A DNA stretch of 11,306 bases, from the NCBI GenBank assembly GCA_017631745.1, contig JAGBSR010000198.1, forward strand, positions 1 to 11,306, in the 5' to 3' direction. The notes beneath the pieces were generated by a model, which worked only from the letters and a program-made list of their open reading frames with translations, was not told where the DNA came from and ran no database searches. The DNA is from Clostridia bacterium. Lineage in GTDB: Bacteria > Bacillota > Clostridia > Oscillospirales > Acutalibacteraceae. The position numbers and the translations under genes are program-made. Position 1 is the first letter of the stretch. Every line of letters begins with the position of its first letter. Of this stretch, positions 1-6,839 are shown in pieces.

Positions 1-938
1 ACAAGTCTGCCCATTGAAAGAGCATATCCGAAGGCATTCTTTGTCACATTGATTACATTCTTTTCTTCACCTAATATTACAAAATCAAAAACGGTTACAA
101 CGGCCATTTTGACCTCACTGAACTCAAGCACCTCGCCCTCTCGCTCAACGGTAAAATCGTAGGTGTAATCCTCATCCTTGCCGATAGCAGCAATAAGCTC
201 TTCACCGTTTGCAACAGCCTCGCCGTTGACCTTGAGAATTTTGTCGCCGTCATCAAGACCGAAGCCTTTTATTTTCGAGCCGACAGATGAGATAACGCAG
301 TTTTCATCATAAGAGAAATTACCGCCTGTTCTTCTTGCGAAATTAACCTCGGGAAGCTCGACTTTTTCGCCCTCACGCTCAACTACAAAGCTGTAGGTGC
401 CGCTTGAGTTTCTCTGCATAAGGAAGCTGATGTCATAGTCGGAAAAGACTCTCTTTCCGTCGATTTCGATTATCTTATCTCCTGCCTGAAGACCGCCCTG
501 CTGATTGCTGACAGCAGTTTCATAAAACTGCAATATCTCGTTGGTACCCACCAACTCTTCACTGCCCACAAGGAAGAAGCAGACAATGATACCGAGGATA
601 ATATTGAAGGTTGCGCCTGCGGCAATGATAATCATTCGCTTCCAGGTTTTCTGATTACAGAAGGCTCTCGAGTCTTCGCTTTCTTCCTCTTCACCCTCCA
701 TTGATACAAAGCCGCCTATAGGCAGAAGACGAAGAGCATATTTTGTCTCTTTACCCTGTTTTTTAAGTATAGTCGGACCCATACCGATAGCAAATTCGTT
801 TACCTTTACGCCAAAGAGCTTGGCAAATATAAAGTGACCGAATTCGTGGATTGTGATAATCACTCCGAAAAAGAGTATGGCAATAACTATAGGTATGATT
901 TTAGTTTTCAGGTCGGGAAGAGTAAGAAGTAAATTCAT
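1..938 (-). CDS. rseP: RseP/RasP-type site-2 zinc metalloprotease (M50), C-terminus cut off by window edge
   Basis: The reading frame opens with ATG at 938 and runs off the left edge after 312 codons, so the C-terminal part is missing. Members of this family cut transmembrane substrates such as anti-sigma factors and signal-peptide remnants inside the cytoplasmic membrane. An N-terminal hydrophobic segment (about residues 14-30) leads directly into the zinc-binding motif HEFGH at 31-35. It is followed by the conserved stretch GMGP (52-55), LLPIGGFVSMEGE (71-83) and a second membrane segment (about 102-124). Two PDZ-like modules follow, around residues 135-190 (LQAGDKIIEIDGK) and 210-270 (DDGDKILKVNGE). 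The C-terminal metal ligand motif is expected beyond the window edge. An AGAAAGG ribosome binding site lies about 10 nt upstream. The gene starts 22 bp after dxr and is almost certainly co-transcribed with it. Family assignment is firm; the physiological substrate is unknown. Confidence 0.93.
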   Translation of the reverse strand, partial: MNLLLTLPDLKTKIIPIVIAILFFGVIITIHEFGHFIFAKLFGVKVNEFAIGMGPTILKKQGKETKYALRLLPIGGFVSMEGEEEESEDSRAFCNQKTWKRMIIIAAGATFNIILGIIVCFFLVGSEELVGTNEILQFYETAVSNQQGGLQAGDKIIEIDGKRVFSDYDISFLMQRNSSGTYSFVVEREGEKVELPEVNFARRTGGNFSYDENCVISSVGSKIKGFGLDDGDKILKVNGEAVANGEELIAAIGKDEDYTYDFTVEREGEVLEFSEVKMAVVTVFDFVILGEEKNVINVTKNAFGYALSMGRL

Positions 939-960
939 TTCGAGAAAGCCTTTCTTAAGG

Positions 961-2106
961 TTAAATTAGTGCTTTGACGGTCTCTCTTGCCATAATGTCG
1001 GCTTCGAGGACATCGCTGATAGTGTGATTTTCGATTATGGGTGTCTTTTCCGTTGCCTTTTCGACTAAGTCGGCAATATCGAGGAAACCGATTTTGCCCT
1101 GACGGAAAAGATAGTTTGCCATTTCGTTTGCACCGTTGGCTACGCCGGGGTAAAGGCCGCCTTTTGTAATAGCCTCACGGCAGATGTTTATAGCTCTGAA
1201 GGTCTCGTAATCGGGCTTGTAAAAGGTCAGATTGCTGTATTCCCAGAGGTTGAGCTTCTTTACGGGACTTTCATATCTTTCGGGGTAAGTAAGAGCGTAC
1301 TGAATAGGTATTCTCATATCGGGTACGCCAAGCTGAGCTATAACGGAATTGTCGTTGTATTCAATAAGCGAATGGATGATGCTCTCTCTGTGAACAACGA
1401 TATCAACCATAGAGGGATCTACGCCGAAGAGCCATACGGCTTCAATAAGCTCGAGGCCCTTATTCATCATTGTGGCACTGTCAACGGTAATCTTTGCACC
1501 CATTTCCCAGTTGGGATGCTTGAGTGCCTGAGCGAGAGTTACTGTTTTGAGCTCCTCTCTTGTCTTACCGAAGAAGGGGCCGCCCGAGGCTGTAAGTATG
1601 ATTGACTTGAGCTCATCCTTTTTATTCATACCCTCAAGGCATTGGAAGATTGCACTGTGCTCGCTGTCAACGGGAAGTATCTTCACGCCCATCTTTTTTG
1701 CCTCATCCATAACAAGTGCACCGCCTGTAACAAGGGTTTCCTTGTTTGCAAGAGCGATATCCTTGCCCTTTGAAATTGCTGTGAGAGTTGGCACAAGACC
1801 TGCGATACCTACTATAGCATTGATAACAACATCTGTGTCTTCATAAGCGGCACATTCGTTGACACCCTCTTTGCCTATAAGCACCTTTGTGTCTGTATCA
1901 GCCACAGCAAGACGAAGCTCTTTTGCAGCCTTTTCATCAGCCAATGCGGCGTAGTTGGGCTTCCATTTTCTTATCTGCTCCTCGAGTAATTTTGCATTAC
2001 TGCCTGCAGTGAGCACCTTCACCTCGTAGCCTCTTTTTTCAGCTACATCAAGGCTCTGAGTACCTATAGAGCCCGTTGAGCCCAATATGCTTATTTTCTT
2101 AGCCAT
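961..2106 (-). CDS. dxr: 1-deoxy-D-xylulose 5-phosphate reductoisomerase
   Basis: This 381-residue protein has the family's normal length. It catalyses the NADPH-dependent rearrangement and reduction of DXP to 2-C-methyl-D-erythritol 4-phosphate, the committed step of the MEP isoprenoid pathway, in the cytosol. The NADPH-binding loop GSTGSIG is at residues 9-15 and LANKET at 119-124. The metal-binding PVDSEHSA motif is at 145-152 (D147 and E149 as ligands by analogy with the E. coli enzyme). The substrate loop TASGGPF is at 173-179 and MNKGLELIEA at 214-223, with E219 the likely third ligand. The start is supported by a GGGAGGT ribosome binding site 7 nt upstream of ATG. It lies 35 bp after cdsA and 22 bp before rseP. 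Its products feed the isoprenoid precursors used by the neighbouring UppS. No missing catalytic residue was seen. Confidence 0.98.
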   Translation of the reverse strand: MAKKISILGSTGSIGTQSLDVAEKRGYEVKVLTAGSNAKLLEEQIRKWKPNYAALADEKAAKELRLAVADTDTKVLIGKEGVNECAAYEDTDVVINAIVGIAGLVPTLTAISKGKDIALANKETLVTGGALVMDEAKKMGVKILPVDSEHSAIFQCLEGMNKKDELKSIILTASGGPFFGKTREELKTVTLAQALKHPNWEMGAKITVDSATMMNKGLELIEAVWLFGVDPSMVDIVVHRESIIHSLIEYNDNSVIAQLGVPDMRIPIQYALTYPERYESPVKKLNLWEYSNLTFYKPDYETFRAINICREAITKGGLYPGVANGANEMANYLFRQGKIGFLDIADLVEKATEKTPIIENHTISDVLEADIMARETVKALI

Positions 2107-2141
2107 AGGGGTACCTCCCTCAATAGTGTAATAATTTCAGC

Positions 2142-3056
2142 TTATGCTGTGTAGGTAGCAAGAAGCTTAAGGATACAGTAAATTGTAGGCAGTACAAAAA
2201 TGCAGGAGTCGAATCTGTCCATAATACCGCCGTGACCGGGAAGAAGCTGGCTGTAATCCTTGATGCCGAAGTTTCTCTTGATAACGCTTGCCGCAAGGTC
2301 ACCCATCATACTGATAAATGAGCCTATCATTGAAATGGGAATAATGTAGAGGTAGTTCATACTGTCGCCGCCAAGGAATGTGTAATCATAGAGATTTCTG
2401 CAGCCGATTGTGAAAAGATAAAGGATAATTACATTCATTACCGCTGTAAGCACGATGCCGCCGATTGCACCCTCAACGGATTTTTTGGGGCTGATGACGG
2501 GTGCCATCTTATGCTTGCCGAACTTTCTGCCGACAAGGTATGCAAATGTATCTGTAAACCATGAGCAGGCAAAGCCGAGACCTACAAAATATACGCCCTC
2601 GTGGTGTGTGTAGCCTTGGAACCAATCTGCCACATTGTTAAGTCTCAAGAAGCATAAGAATGCGAAAGGAAGTGCCAATGAAGCAAAGAATGCTGTAGCA
2701 CAGTGAACGAACTGAATTTCCTTATTGCGAACCACCATAAGGCACATAAGTACAAGAGCATAGATGCAGATGAGTATGGTTGCAGGAGGAATAGCAACTG
2801 CAAAGCCCTCTGCTAAAACTGTGAAAAGGCTCACTGTGCAAGCTAATATATAGACGAGCTTGCTTTTTGTGCCGACAGCTCTTGTAACCTCAAAGGTTGC
2901 TGTTGCTGCGAGTGCTGCGAGCACTGCGGTGATGATTGCTACCTTATCAAAAATAACTGCGAGAAGAAAGCCGACAAGACAAATGCATATAACAATTGTT
3001 GAAGCGGTTCTTTCGCCTTTGAATAATTTTTTCTTAGTTTTTGTTGCGTTTGACAT
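2142..3056 (-). CDS. cdsA: Phosphatidate cytidylyltransferase (CDP-diacylglycerol synthase)
   Basis: A 304-residue polytopic membrane protein that converts phosphatidate and CTP to CDP-diacylglycerol, the branch-point precursor of phosphatidylglycerol and cardiolipin. After a short basic N-terminus (KTKKK, residues 6-10) there are multiple hydrophobic segments spanning most of the protein. The conserved C-terminal CTP-transferase signature runs from S257 to D283: SVIKR, then KD at 266-267, then PGHGGIMDRFD at 273-283. An upstream conserved motif, SPKKSVEGAIGG, is at 189-200. The length is slightly above the roughly 270-285 residues often seen, with the extra mainly in the N-terminal membrane region. 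An AAAGGTG ribosome binding site sits about 7 nt before ATG. The gene follows uppS after an unusually long 189-bp gap containing a repeat-like element, and precedes dxr by 35 bp. Confidence 0.96.
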   Translation of the reverse strand: MSNATKTKKKLFKGERTASTIVICICLVGFLLAVIFDKVAIITAVLAALAATATFEVTRAVGTKSKLVYILACTVSLFTVLAEGFAVAIPPATILICIYALVLMCLMVVRNKEIQFVHCATAFFASLALPFAFLCFLRLNNVADWFQGYTHHEGVYFVGLGFACSWFTDTFAYLVGRKFGKHKMAPVISPKKSVEGAIGGIVLTAVMNVIILYLFTIGCRNLYDYTFLGGDSMNYLYIIPISMIGSFISMMGDLAASVIKRNFGIKDYSQLLPGHGGIMDRFDSCIFVLPTIYCILKLLATYTA

Positions 3057-3080
3057 AATATTTCACCTTTAATTTTTTTA

Positions 3081-3245
3081 TCCCAAAGGGACAAATCCTT
3101 CCGTCAGTCTGAAACTGACACCACCCCTTAAAAGGGTCGGCTTTTTATCTTTGATTTTATCTTGGGTATATCTGCGGGATTAGAGTTGTTTTTATAGGTC
3201 AGTCCCCCGCAATTCCGAATTCCTGATTCATAATTCCTAATTGGT
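3081..3245. repeat. Composite repeat-like intergenic element between uppS and cdsA
   Basis: This 165-bp stretch contains several short palindromes in a row: TCCC-AAA-GGGA (3081-3091), GTCAGT-CTGAA-ACTGAC (3103-3119), and CCCTT-AA-AAGGG (3125-3136). It then has an A/T-rich stretch, the separated inverted repeat TGCGGG/CCCGCA (about 3173-3210), and a run of AATTCC units at 3211, 3218 and 3232. The run of small palindromes with these sequence features resembles short non-coding repeats that recur between genes in gut Clostridia; this family assignment is from memory and only one copy is present here. No ORF lies within it. It may be a non-autonomous miniature element or a processed/structured mRNA spacer. 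The hairpins have no adjacent U-tract in the direction of the operon, so this is probably not a terminator. Confidence 0.5.
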
Positions 3246-3968
3246 TTATACTCCGCCGAAGCGACGGTTTCTTTTTGAGTATTCTTCTATTGCTCTGTCA
3301 AGATCTGCCGGTGTGTAGTCGGGCCACAAAACATCGTCGATATAAATCTCGGAATATGCCGACTGCCAGAGAAGATAGTTTGAAAGTCGGTATTCTCCGC
3401 TTGGTCTGATAATAAGATCGGGGTCAGGCTGACCTGCAGTGTAAAGGCCGCGGGAAATCATATCTTCATCAATATCTTCTATGCTTATACTGCCGTCTTT
3501 AACACCCTGAGCGATATCTCTGACAGCCTGAGTTATCTCGGCTCTGCCGCCGTAATTGACAGCGACATTGATATATGTAGTGCTCTTGTCACTTGTGCGG
3601 CTTTCAACAGTATCCATCATCTTTACAATATCTTTGGGCATACCCTCTCTTGAGCCGATAAATCTGATGCAGTAGCCTGCCTCTTCGTTTTCTTCGGCTC
3701 TCTGAAACATTTCATCGAGATATTTGCGAAGAAGATTCATAATGGCTGAAACTTCCATCTTGCTGCGCTTCCAGTTTTCCGTTGAAAAGGCATAGAAGGT
3801 TACATACCTGATACCGATGTCGGTGCAGTACTGACAAATCTCTCTGAAGACCTCAGCACCTCTCTTGTGTCCCTCGGTTCTTTTAAGTCCTCTCTGCTTT
3901 GCCCAACGGCCGTTTCCGTCCATAATTATGGCAATATGAGAGGGCAGATTTCTTTCTTCTTTTGACAT
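3246..3968 (-). CDS. uppS: Isoprenyl transferase (undecaprenyl pyrophosphate synthase)
   Basis: This 240-residue cis-prenyltransferase condenses isopentenyl pyrophosphate onto farnesyl pyrophosphate to give undecaprenyl pyrophosphate, the lipid carrier for peptidoglycan and wall polymers. The catalytic DGNGRW motif is at 17-22 (D17 is the pyrophosphate/Mg-binding aspartate), followed by the basic KRTEGHKRGAE stretch at 29-39. The conserved YAFSTENWKR is at 59-68. The C-terminal signature is at 188-207 (R188, SGE at 190-192, RLSNYLLWQ, then AYSE) and contributes pyrophosphate-binding residues. A strong AGGAGA ribosome binding site sits 8 nt upstream of ATG. It is 87 bp from frr with a hairpin in the gap, and 189 bp from cdsA. 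The precursor supply comes ultimately from Dxr encoded two genes downstream. Length and motifs are typical. Confidence 0.97.
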   Translation of the reverse strand: MSKEERNLPSHIAIIMDGNGRWAKQRGLKRTEGHKRGAEVFREICQYCTDIGIRYVTFYAFSTENWKRSKMEVSAIMNLLRKYLDEMFQRAEENEEAGYCIRFIGSREGMPKDIVKMMDTVESRTSDKSTTYINVAVNYGGRAEITQAVRDIAQGVKDGSISIEDIDEDMISRGLYTAGQPDPDLIIRPSGEYRLSNYLLWQSAYSEIYIDDVLWPDYTPADLDRAIEEYSKRNRRFGGV

Positions 3969-4000
3969 AAATTTGTCTCCTGTAAGGCGATATTACTCAC

Positions 4001-4045
4001 CCTAAAAAATGATTATACAGTGGTTGCCATAGAAACAACCACTGT
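4001..4045 (-). terminator. Hairpin with T-run between frr and uppS: possible attenuator or weak intrinsic terminator
   Basis: Perfect 10-bp inverted repeat ACAGTGGTTG (4017-4026) and CAACCACTGT (4036-4045) with a 9-nt loop, starting 10 nt after the frr stop. In the direction of the operon it is followed, after about 7 nt (ATAATCA), by six consecutive T residues (4009-4004). The T-run is not immediately adjacent to the stem, so efficiency as an intrinsic terminator is uncertain. It could instead partially attenuate uppS and downstream genes, or protect a processed 3' end of the pyrH-frr message. Confidence 0.55.
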
Positions 4046-4055
4046 GTGCGGATAT

Positions 4056-4610
4056 TTAGATTTCCATAATTTCCTTTGCTTTTGCAGCTGCAAGGTCGTC
4101 AACTTCCTTGATGAAGTTGTCTGTGATTTTCTGGATTTCCTTTTCGCCGTCTTTAAGGTCATCCTCTGTGATTTCTGAAGCCTTCTTCATTGCCTTGAGC
4201 TTATCAACACAGTCACGGCGGATTGAACGGATAGCTACCTTTGAGTTTTCACCGATCTTCTGAATTTCCTTAGCGAGCTCCTTACGTCTGTCTTCTGTAA
4301 GAGGAGGGAATGTAAGTCTGATTACGCTACCGTCGTTCTGGGGGTTGATACCGATATCTGAAGTCTGGATAGCCTTTTCGATTGCCTTGAGCACTGACTT
4401 ATCCCAGGGCTGAACAACGAGAACTCTTGCTTCTGCAACTGAGATTGAGCCGAGCTGATTGATGGGAGTGGGTGTGCCGTAGTAGTCAACTGCGAGCTTG
4501 TCGAGAATCTGAGGGTTAGCTCTGCCTGCACGGATTGCACCGTATTCTGCTACGAGGGCGTTAACTGTTTTGCCCATCTTGGTTTTTGCGGTTTCAAATA
4601 CTGTCTTCAT
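4056..4610 (-). CDS. frr: Ribosome recycling factor
   Basis: A 184-residue cytosolic protein of the standard RRF length (about 185). Together with EF-G it splits the post-termination ribosome complex. The family hallmark AIRAGRANP is at 25-33 and YYGTPTPINQLGSISV at 43-58. The central domain II shows the PWDKSVLKAIEKAI segment at 68-81. The C-terminal helix of domain I carries the basic cluster AIRSIRRD at 126-133, which corresponds to the 23S rRNA-contacting region. The protein is rich in Lys, Glu and Ala in long helices, as expected for the three-helix bundle. An AGAGAGGA ribosome binding site lies 8 nt upstream. It begins 68 bp after pyrH, the widespread pyrH-frr pairing, and is followed by a hairpin that may tune read-through into uppS. 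Confidence 0.98.
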   Translation of the reverse strand: MKTVFETAKTKMGKTVNALVAEYGAIRAGRANPQILDKLAVDYYGTPTPINQLGSISVAEARVLVVQPWDKSVLKAIEKAIQTSDIGINPQNDGSVIRLTFPPLTEDRRKELAKEIQKIGENSKVAIRSIRRDCVDKLKAMKKASEITEDDLKDGEKEIQKITDNFIKEVDDLAAAKAKEIMEI

Positions 4611-4678
4611 AATAAAATTCCTCTCTTATGTAATTGAAATAATTTACTTTTATCAATATCGCATTACTGCGTTATTTA

Positions 4679-5383
4679 TTATTTTACGGTTGTGCCGATT
4701 GTCTCGCCCTGTAAGGCTCTGACAATGTTTTTTGGATCGTTGAGATTGAACACGAGAATTTCGATGCCGTTGTCTCTGCAAAGTGATGCTGCTGTTGAGT
4801 CCATAACCTTAAGATCTTTTGCAAGCACCTCTGCGTGTGTGAGCTCGTCATACTTCACTGCATCGTCAAATTTGTTGGGGTCTTTGTCGTATACGCCGTC
4901 AACATTAGTTGCCTTGAAGATAATCTCAGCTTCGATTTCAGCTGCTCTGAGAGCCGCTGTTGTGTCGGTTGAGAAGAAGGGTAAGCCTGTGCCGCAGCCG
5001 AAGATAACTACTTCGCCCTTATCGAGACTTTCAACTGCAAGTCTCTTTGAGAATGTGTCGGCAACCTGAGGCATTGAGAATGCTGAAAGCACTCTTGACT
5101 TAACGCCGAGCTGTTCGAGTGTATCGCAAAGAGCCAGAGCATTGATGCAGGTTGCGAGCATACCCATCTGGTCAGCTCTGCTTCTGTCCATTTTACCTGA
5201 GCTTCTGCCGCGCCAGAAGTTACCGCCGCCGACAACGAGACCTACCTGAGTACCCATATCGACGCACTCTTTGATAACACTTCAGATTTCATTTGCAACA
5301 TCAAAGTTGATGCCCTTGCCTTCTGCACCGGCTAAAACCTCGCCGCTGATTTTCAGAAGTATTCTTTTATATTTACTTGCCAT
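4679..5383 (-). CDS. pyrH: UMP kinase with an in-frame TGA at codon 34
   Basis: Read from ATG at 5383, which has a perfect GGAGGT ribosome binding site, this gives a 234-residue protein of normal length for bacterial UMP kinase, except that codon 34 (5284-5282) is TGA. UMP kinase phosphorylates UMP to UDP with ATP. Residues 5-19 (YKRILLKISGEVLAG) hold the conserved KISGE nucleotide-binding motif. GGGNFWRGR is at 52-60 and MDRSRADQMGMLAT at 65-78. FSTDTTAALRAAEIEAE is at 137-153 and VDGVYDKDP at 161-169. The stop falls between the first strand and GGGN, and the homology continues in the same frame on both sides. An internal ATG at 5257 would give 192 residues without the KISGE motif and is unlikely to yield active enzyme. 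The residue replaced is perhaps Cys in relatives (from memory). TGA is also the apparent natural stop of the GH28 gene upstream, arguing against wholesale reassignment. A base error, a recent mutation, or recoding are the options. Confidence 0.9.
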
Positions 5384-5390
5384 ATTTTTT

Positions 5391-5396
5391 ACCTCC
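5391..5396 (-). promoter_or_regulatory. Ribosome binding site fixing the true pyrH start
   Basis: GGAGGT on the minus strand sits 7-8 nt upstream of the ATG at 5383. It establishes that translation of pyrH is meant to begin ahead of the in-frame TGA. The internal ATG at 5257 has only a weak AAAGAG upstream. Confidence 0.85.
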
Positions 5397-5421
5397 GCTT
5401 TAATGAAAGCTGTTATTATAT

Positions 5422-5450
5422 ATTTTACTAAATATCTTTGCCTGTGTAAA
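5422..5450 (-). promoter_or_regulatory. Predicted sigma-A promoter for pyrH-frr block
   Basis: On the minus strand TTTACA (5450-5445) is followed after exactly 17 bp by TAAAAT (5427-5422), each one mismatch from the consensus. An additional TATAAT lies at 5420-5415. The site is in the 85-bp gap between the GH28 stop and the pyrH ribosome binding site. It would allow the housekeeping block to be expressed independently of the upstream pcrA-hydrolase-GH28 unit. Confidence 0.6.
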
Positions 5451-5468
5451 GGCTTTTCAGACTTTTTC

Positions 5469-6824
5469 TCAAATAATTTTTATGCTTTCGTATTCGTCGC
5501 TTGCGCTCTGACAATCGAACCTGACCATATTGAGATTTCTGACATTGTCGGCATAAAGTCCCCAGGCGTAATCCTTACAGATATTTTCATATCCCGCCTT
5601 GGTTTTTTCGATGGTTACATTCTCGGCATTCTTGATATAGAAGCAGGAGTTTTTGCTGTCGGTTATGCCGTAATCGATAGCGGGACGAAGGTCATAGATA
5701 CCGCAATCCCACTTTGAGGTCTTGTCAAGAGTTACTCTTACATTCTCAAAGGTTACATCCTTGATGGGGTTGTCCTTTGTGCCGTGAACAAGCACACCGT
5801 TTTCGCCCTTGCAGATAATGTTGTTGAAGCGGATATTCTTTATGCTGCCGCAGACCGTGTTTTCATCTCGTCTGAAAGCTGTGATTGCGATAGGCTCTGC
5901 ACTGCCCCACCAGTCGGGACAGAAGCGACGGGTCTCGATATAGATGTTGTTGAAGGATACATTCTCAACATTACCGCCGTCCCTTATCTGAATAGAGATA
6001 CCTCTGTTTGACTTTGAAACGATACAGTCGCTGACGATAACATTTCTGAAATTGCCTACGCCCTCAGTACCGATTTTGATAGCCGCTGATGTTGATGTGA
6101 GAGTACATCCGCTGATGATAATGTTTTCCGTCGGGCCGTATTCGCTGTTGCCCTTACTTGCCTTAAGGCAGATACAGTCATCAGCGCATACTACGTGGCA
6201 ACCCTGAATTCTTACATTACTGCAGTGGTCAGGGTCAATACCGTCGCTGTTTGCAACATCAATGGGATTGAGTATGCGGATATTTGAAATAAGCACATCG
6301 TCACAGCCTGCAGGATGAAGAGTCCAGAAGGGAGCATCCTTGATAGTGACATCCTTTACTGTGATGTGGTTTGAGTTTTCGATATAGATTACTGTTGGTC
6401 TGGGATAGAAGTTACCTGTTACATAGTACTTGCTCTTTCTCTCAACAAAGGCATAGCAGTTACCGCTGATAACACCCTCACCGCTGATAGTTGCACCGTG
6501 AGCACCATAGCCGTAGATAAAAGCAAATGAAGGCTTACCTGTTACGGGGTTACCCACAAGAGCAGTTTTGGGGTCGTTGATGGTTTCGCAAGGTCTGATA
6601 TATGAATCGATATCACTGCTCGCTGTAAGAAGCACGCCCTTCTGAAGATGAAGGTCAACATTTTCTTTAAGGGCAATTGAGTGGCTGTAATAGCTGCCGC
6701 TTTCTAAAAGTACTCTGCCGCCGCCATTAGCCGCGCAATCGTCAATAGCCTTCTGTATAGCTTCGCCGCAGTCGGTGACGCCGTCAACGATAGCACCATA
6801 GTCTTTTACATTGTAAAGTTTCAT
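5469..6824 (-). CDS. GH28-like (polygalacturonase-type) glycoside hydrolase, apparently cytoplasmic
   Basis: A 451-residue right-handed beta-helix protein of the glycoside hydrolase family 28 fold, whose members hydrolyse galacturonic-acid-containing (pectic) chains. The N-terminus YNVKDYGAIVDGVTD (4-18) and AIQKAIDDCAANGGGRV (22-38) is the usual pectin-lyase-fold entry. The catalytic-region motifs are NSDGID (192-197, D194 and D197) and ADDC (214-217, D215 and D216). The family's GHG is replaced by IGTEG (251-255), and the RIK motif by RGISIQIR (274-281). Repeated NITV/NVRI-type coil turns (for example 152-161, 203-212, 287-297, 328-338, 355-364) fit the beta-helix. There is no signal peptide, so it probably acts on imported oligogalacturonides or related oligosaccharides; the exact substrate is not deducible. 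A GGAGGGG ribosome binding site is 7 nt upstream, and the gene starts 15 bp after the LCAT-like gene. It ends in TGA. Confidence 0.85.
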   Translation of the reverse strand: MKLYNVKDYGAIVDGVTDCGEAIQKAIDDCAANGGGRVLLESGSYYSHSIALKENVDLHLQKGVLLTASSDIDSYIRPCETINDPKTALVGNPVTGKPSFAFIYGYGAHGATISGEGVISGNCYAFVERKSKYYVTGNFYPRPTVIYIENSNHITVKDVTIKDAPFWTLHPAGCDDVLISNIRILNPIDVANSDGIDPDHCSNVRIQGCHVVCADDCICLKASKGNSEYGPTENIIISGCTLTSTSAAIKIGTEGVGNFRNVIVSDCIVSKSNRGISIQIRDGGNVENVSFNNIYIETRRFCPDWWGSAEPIAITAFRRDENTVCGSIKNIRFNNIICKGENGVLVHGTKDNPIKDVTFENVRVTLDKTSKWDCGIYDLRPAIDYGITDSKNSCFYIKNAENVTIEKTKAGYENICKDYAWGLYADNVRNLNMVRFDCQSASDEYESIKII

Positions 6825-6839
6825 AATTATCCCCTCCGA

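Noticed and set aside
3188..3220. Weak promoter-like pair TTCGGA-17-TATAAA (minus strand) for cdsA in the repeat-rich gap
   Set aside because: The -35 hexamer matches poorly and the match lies in a repetitive stretch, so it is not better than chance. Read-through from pyrH/frr or uppS promoters suffices.
4611..4678. CGCA-TTAC-TGCG palindrome in the pyrH-frr gap
   Set aside because: A 4-bp stem with no T-run is too small to support a terminator or regulatory site.
5248..5269. Possible SECIS-like hairpin downstream of the pyrH TGA (GAGUGC/GUACUC around a 10-nt loop)
   Set aside because: It has only six base pairs including a G-U pair, begins 13 nt after the TGA, and lies in a conserved coding segment where such a stem can occur by chance. 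UMP kinases are not known selenoproteins. I list it only because a recoding claim would have to address it.
5271..5717. Plus-strand 148-codon open frame crossing the pyrH start and GH28 end
   Set aside because: It is antisense to two real genes and shows no recognisable domain; it lacks a ribosome binding site and owes its openness to the reading frames of the opposite strand. The same reasoning applies to the other plus-strand frames within dxr, cdsA, LCAT-like and pcrA genes.
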